Source: an uncultured Nitrosomonadales bacterium (GTDB taxonomy: Bacteria; Pseudomonadota; Gammaproteobacteria; Burkholderiales; Gallionellaceae). Taken from it: 7,553 bases of DNA. The notes under the pieces are model-generated. The model made no database searches. It saw only the letters and a program-made list of their open reading frames with translations, and was not told where the DNA came from. Below are positions 6,725 to 7,553 of this stretch, in pieces; position 1 is the stretch's first letter, and each line of letters opens with the position of its first letter. A program made the position numbers and the translations under genes. Location of the stretch: contig CAIZNF010000337.1 in assembly GCA_903934275.1 (NCBI GenBank), positions 1 to 7,553 of the forward strand. The letters are read 5' to 3'.

Positions 6725-6753
6725 AGTGTAGCAATTTACCCGCTCGTTTGCCG
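6725..6753 (-). promoter_or_regulatory. Possible extended -10 promoter for ubiK-comM
   Basis: On the minus strand TGCTACACT (plus 6725-6733) gives an extended -10 with TACACT at plus 6725-6730. A poor -35 (CGGCAA, plus 6748-6753) lies 17 nt further. The -35 touches the putative NtrC dyad at 6752-6768. Confidence 0.35.
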
Positions 6754-6768
6754 CACCTAATGAGTGCC
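6752..6768. promoter_or_regulatory. Putative NtrC binding site, distal
   Basis: GCAC (6753-6756) and GTGC (6764-6767) are separated by 7 nt, which is exactly the dyad geometry of the enterobacterial glnA enhancer (GCAC-N7-GTGC). The centre, 6760, lies ~129 bp before the predicted sigma-54 start. Confidence 0.5.
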
Positions 6769-6782
6769 ATGTCAATCAGATG

Positions 6783-6799
6783 CGCACCATGAACATGCG
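6783..6799. promoter_or_regulatory. Putative NtrC binding site, proximal
   Basis: GCAC (6784-6787), 7 nt, then ATGC (6795-6798), one mismatch from the GCAC-N7-GTGC dyad. Its centre, 6791, is 31 bp from the distal site, about three helical turns. This matches the side-by-side placement of strong NtrC sites in enhancers. Confidence 0.4.
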
Positions 6800-6862
6800 C
6801 CTGGCTGTTCATAGGGGTTTCGCTTTCATTGCAACATATTGTAATTAAATAACAATTAAATA

Positions 6863-6877
6863 TGGCACGCATCCTGC
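6863..6877 (+). promoter_or_regulatory. Sigma-54 (RpoN) promoter
   Basis: TGGCACGCATCCTGC carries the invariant GG (6864-6865) and GC (6876-6877) exactly 10 nt apart, plus the full TGGCACG -24 block. Transcription would start near 6889 and run rightwards. An A/T-rich tract (6838-6862) lies between this promoter and the NtrC-like dyads, suitable for DNA bending, although no clear IHF consensus is seen. Confidence 0.7.
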
Positions 6878-6919
6878 GGTGCTAAGTGTGCAGATATTTT
6901 TGTCGCGCCTATTAACTTC

Positions 6920-6929
6920 AGGAAAGGAG
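6920..6929 (+). promoter_or_regulatory. Orphan Shine-Dalgarno without an ORF
   Basis: AGGAAAGGAG is a strong ribosome-binding sequence ~30 nt after the predicted sigma-54 start. No ATG follows at 5-10 nt. A GTG at 6929 is too close and opens only a 12-codon frame. The sequence then changes to the insertion-sequence end. This is best read as the leader of a lost gene. Confidence 0.45.
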
Positions 6930-6935
6930 TGGCGG

Positions 6936-7229
6936 ATTCAACTCTGAAGTGCAACTTTTGCAAGTGAATTTAGGTGGCGAGCTGCGTTAATATCGGAGCC
7001 ACTTAAACGACCAAGTAAAAGGAGCACAGATGAAGAAATATAAGCAGCTCACCAGCGGGCAACGATACCAGATTTACGGGCTGAAACAAGCGGGCTTAAA
7101 GCAAAGCCAGATTGCCGAAAAGGTTGGCGTGGACAAATCCGCTATTTCGCGTGAGTTCAGGCGTAACAAAGGCGGGCGTGGCTGGAGGCCAAAACAAGCG
7201 CAGTCGTTGCGTGATGAACGCAAGCAGTC
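6936..7229 (+). mobile_element. IS30-family insertion sequence fragment, left part only
   Basis: The element holds an IS30-type transposase start preceded by a ~90-bp leader. The leader includes GAAGTGCAACTTTTGCAAGT (6946-6965), which has the look of an IS terminal repeat. No inverted partner of this sequence is found to the right. Similarity to transposase ends around codon 66, so the right ~70-80% of the element is missing. Both edges are approximate: the left is set from the orphan Shine-Dalgarno and the right from loss of transposase-like coding. Confidence 0.6.
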
Positions 7230-7239
7230 CTGTCTTTGA
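7030..7239 (+). pseudogene. Truncated IS30-family transposase
   Basis: An ATG with a strong AAGGAG Shine-Dalgarno opens a 69-codon frame. The start, MKKYKQLTSGQRYQIYGL, matches the N-terminus of IS30 transposases. A helix-turn-helix follows, SQIAEKVGVDKSAISREFRR (residues 26-45), then GWRPKQAQSLRDERKQ. Full family members have ~320-380 residues with a DDE catalytic domain. Here the frame ends in SCL-stop right after the DNA-binding domain, so no catalytic residues remain. The downstream 300 bp in all frames show no transposase continuation, so this is a deletion rather than a simple frameshift. A short protein that binds IS ends could still be made, but that is speculation. Confidence 0.8.
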
Positions 7240-7422
7240 CCCGTTCGTTTTAATTAACCCTAAGCCGGACGAGCTGGAACCAAAAGGGCGATTTTGCGCC
7301 CGAAATTTATAATGCGCTAGCCTATTGTTTTTAATTTAGAAACGTACAAGTTTTATCGGAAAATGTAAAGATTTAACCGGTAAGATACCAGGCATTTTTC
7401 CAGACTGCGCCGGTAAAATGAG

Positions 7423-7439
7423 GTTCGCCTTTGGCGAAC
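7423..7439. repeat. Perfect 7-bp hairpin
   Basis: GTTCGCC (7423-7429), loop TTT, GGCGAAC (7433-7439). There is no U-tract on either side, so it is a structured repeat rather than a clear terminator. Confidence 0.45.
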
Positions 7440-7451
7440 AGCCAACAAGGA

Positions 7452-7535
7452 TTGTCATTTCGAGCTCCGCGAGAAATCTTGGTGTTTTTGGCATGGAAAG
7501 AAAATCAAGATTCCTCACTTCGTTCGGAATGACAG
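7452..7535. repeat. 84-bp imperfect inverted repeat (TGTCATTTCGAG...GGAATGACA type)
   Basis: Left arm 7452-7481 and right arm 7506-7535 pair at 22 of 30 positions by hand alignment, with a 24-nt centre. The ends TGTCATT/AATGACA and the inner AATCTTG/CAAGATT are fully complementary. Similar TCATTTCGAGC...AAGATTCCTC...GGAATGACA elements are widespread intergenic repeats in bacteria. It is probably a non-coding miniature repeat. Confidence 0.65.
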
Positions 7536-7553
7536 TTTTTTATCCACAAGCGA

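Larger units (their letters stand above)
7240..7553. other. Gene-free right end with repeat debris
   Basis: No reading frame in these 314 bp looks like a protein. The stretch is more A/T-rich than the coding part of the window. It holds a hairpin at 7423-7439, CCGGTAA repeated at 7377-7383 and 7410-7416, and the inverted repeat at 7452-7535. The origin of 7240-7420 is unclear; it may be the far side of the deletion that removed the rest of the IS. Confidence 0.5.

Noticed and set aside
7286..7301. GGGCG/CGCCC hairpin as a terminator
   Set aside because: The stem is only 5 bp. A TTTT follows only on the minus strand, where no gene is transcribed toward it, so it is too weak to call.
7336..7518. 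Minus-strand 60-codon frame at the right edge
   Set aside because: It translates the inverted repeat, has no clear ribosome-binding site, and shows no protein features.
1..7553. CRISPR array, tRNA, rRNA or riboswitch
   Set aside because: No regularly spaced direct repeats, cloverleaf, rRNA-like stretch or recognisable riboswitch aptamer was seen on either strand.

Overview
The window looks like chromosomal DNA of a betaproteobacterium, most likely of the Nitrosomonadales/Gallionellaceae type. The pointers are moderate-to-high GC housekeeping genes, the xseB-ispA-dxs isoprenoid cluster, a ubiK-comM pair, and several short palindromic repeats of the kind scattered through betaproteobacterial genomes. 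The lineage is an inference from gene content and repeats, not from a marker gene.

Layout. On the minus strand, reading right to left, xseB (3356-3114), ispA (3114-2221) and dxs (1988-120) form one transcription unit. xseB and ispA overlap by one base. A 220-bp spacer packed with palindromic repeats separates ispA from dxs. A further minus-strand gene seems to begin at the extreme left edge (ATG at 7-5). Facing the other way, an EamA/DMT-family membrane transporter (3607-4479) overlaps a small SpoIIAA/STAS-like gene (4476-4823) by 4 bp. That pair converges on a minus-strand ubiK-comM operon (6693-4902), with a bidirectional terminator-like hairpin between the ends. To the right of ubiK is a divergent regulatory region, then a truncated IS30-family insertion sequence (about 6936-7229). 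The last ~310 bp are gene-free and contain an inverted repeat.

How the genes fit together. Dxs makes the first MEP-pathway intermediate and IspA makes farnesyl diphosphate; both feed isoprenoid synthesis, including the ubiquinone side chain. UbiK assists late ubiquinone assembly. ComM is a helicase-like AAA+ protein used in natural transformation, and XseB is the small subunit of exonuclease VII.

Most notable observation. Upstream of the IS30 fragment there is a near-canonical sigma-54 promoter (GG-N10-GC at 6864-6877). Two NtrC-type dyads are centred about 31 bp apart, roughly 98 and 129 bp before the predicted transcription start. A strong Shine-Dalgarno (6920-6929) follows, but the IS starts where an ORF should begin. 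This resembles a nitrogen-control promoter of the glnK/amtB kind that has lost its gene to an insertion. Other points of interest are a dRS3-like palindrome (ATTCCC-N8-GGGAAT) in the translation-initiation region of comM, a MITE-like 138-bp segment with perfect 10-bp terminal inverted repeats and a 4-bp direct repeat directly upstream of the transporter gene, and ~39-bp direct repeats bracketing dxs. I found no wholly new enzymatic or defence system, and no tRNA, rRNA or CRISPR array.
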